13,264 nt of DNA from JBKQHQ01 sp052148715 (GTDB lineage Bacteria; Pseudomonadota; Alphaproteobacteria; Rhizobiales; Xanthobacteraceae). This document shows positions 13,125 to 13,264 of this stretch, in pieces. The notes below the pieces were generated by a model that had not been told where the DNA came from, did no database searches, and saw nothing but the letters and a program-made list of their open reading frames with translations. A program made the translations under genes and the position numbers. Every line of letters begins with the position of its first letter. Position 1 is the first letter of the stretch. The stretch covers positions 1-13,264 of the forward strand of contig JBKQHQ010000075.1 of assembly GCA_052148715.1 (NCBI GenBank), read 5' to 3'.

Positions 13125-13264
13125 CCGCCTATCGCCGTTCCGAAGATATCCAAGTTTTCCCGGTTATTATAACGGAATTGGAACTCAGCAACATACAAAG
13201 GCATGTATTTACGGCTGATCTTGTGGAATGTGCCGACGACACCCCGCTTGAAGATCGACCAGAA
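13118..13264 (-). CDS. IS1595-family transposase, C-terminal part at window edge
   Basis: From the right edge, 48 codons are open on the minus strand and end at TGA (13118-13120). The translation has FWSIFKRGVVGTFHK, YMPLYVAEFQFRYNN and a short end DIFGTAIGGC. This is the characteristic C-terminal E-region of IS1595/ISXO2-type DDE transposases (S-x-x-KRG-x-x-GT-x-H followed by Y-x-x-E-F-x-F-R-Y-N), with what appears to be a natural C-terminus. The rest of the gene and the left end of the element lie outside the window. The next gene starts inside its stop codon. IS1595 members with passenger genes are documented in the literature, which fits that arrangement. Confidence 0.72.
   Translation of the reverse strand, partial: FWSIFKRGVVGTFHKISRKYMPLYVAEFQFRYNNRENLDIFGTAIGGC

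Noticed and set aside
1..13264. CRISPR array or rRNA genes
   Set aside because: No regularly spaced identical repeats and no rRNA-like sequence were seen.

Overview
The window reads as high-GC alphaproteobacterial DNA, most likely from the Rhizobiales (Bradyrhizobium-like). The grounds are the GC-rich codon usage, an exact alphaproteobacterial SOS box (GTTC-N7-GTTC), the style of the hypothetical proteins, and a DUF2147/amidase/FAH housekeeping block of a type common in that order. No taxonomic search was possible.

Layout. (1) 1-295: 5' part of an IS3-family transposase orfA running off the left edge. (2) 657-3443: chromosomal plus-strand genes, namely a secreted DUF2147 protein, an exported N-acetylmuramoyl-L-alanine amidase, and a two-gene cupin/fumarylacetoacetate-hydrolase operon behind a recognisable promoter. 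(3) 3681-3754: tRNA-Gln(CTG), which looks like the integration site of an element. (4) 3769-8079, all on the minus strand: the integrase abutting the tRNA and, upstream of it, a tightly packed string of small phage- or ICE-type genes: an 88-aa protein, a VRR-NUC remnant, a TubC_N-like protein, an MT-A70 DNA methyltransferase broken by an in-frame TGA, a 304-aa winged-helix protein and a 42-aa ORF. (5) 8076-12242: a segment bracketed by two diverged direct repeats of about 175 bp. It contains a 52-aa minus-strand ORF, an SOS-regulated SRAP (YedK/HMCES-like) gene broken by two compensating frameshifts, a Cys-rich 70-aa protein, and an intact AT-richer DUF262/DUF1524 (GmrSD/SspE-like) protein that is probably anti-phage. 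(6) 12258-13264: a membrane-anchored hypothetical protein whose start codon overlaps the stop codon of an IS1595-family transposase entering from the right edge, so it may be an IS passenger gene.

How it fits together. A chromosomal stretch ends at tRNA-Gln, where an integrative element has inserted. Its integration/replication operon is decaying: the methyltransferase carries a nonsense codon and eroded motifs, the nuclease is truncated, and the SRAP gene is doubly frameshifted. The integrase frame and the DUF262 defence-type cargo are still open. The distal attachment site is not visible, so the element probably continues beyond the window.

The items most worth a second look are the paired repeats with a conserved TTCG-capped hairpin whose edge coincides with a start codon, the SOS box in front of a broken SRAP gene, the TGA that replaces a conserved Trp codon, and the transposase/membrane-protein stop-start overlap.
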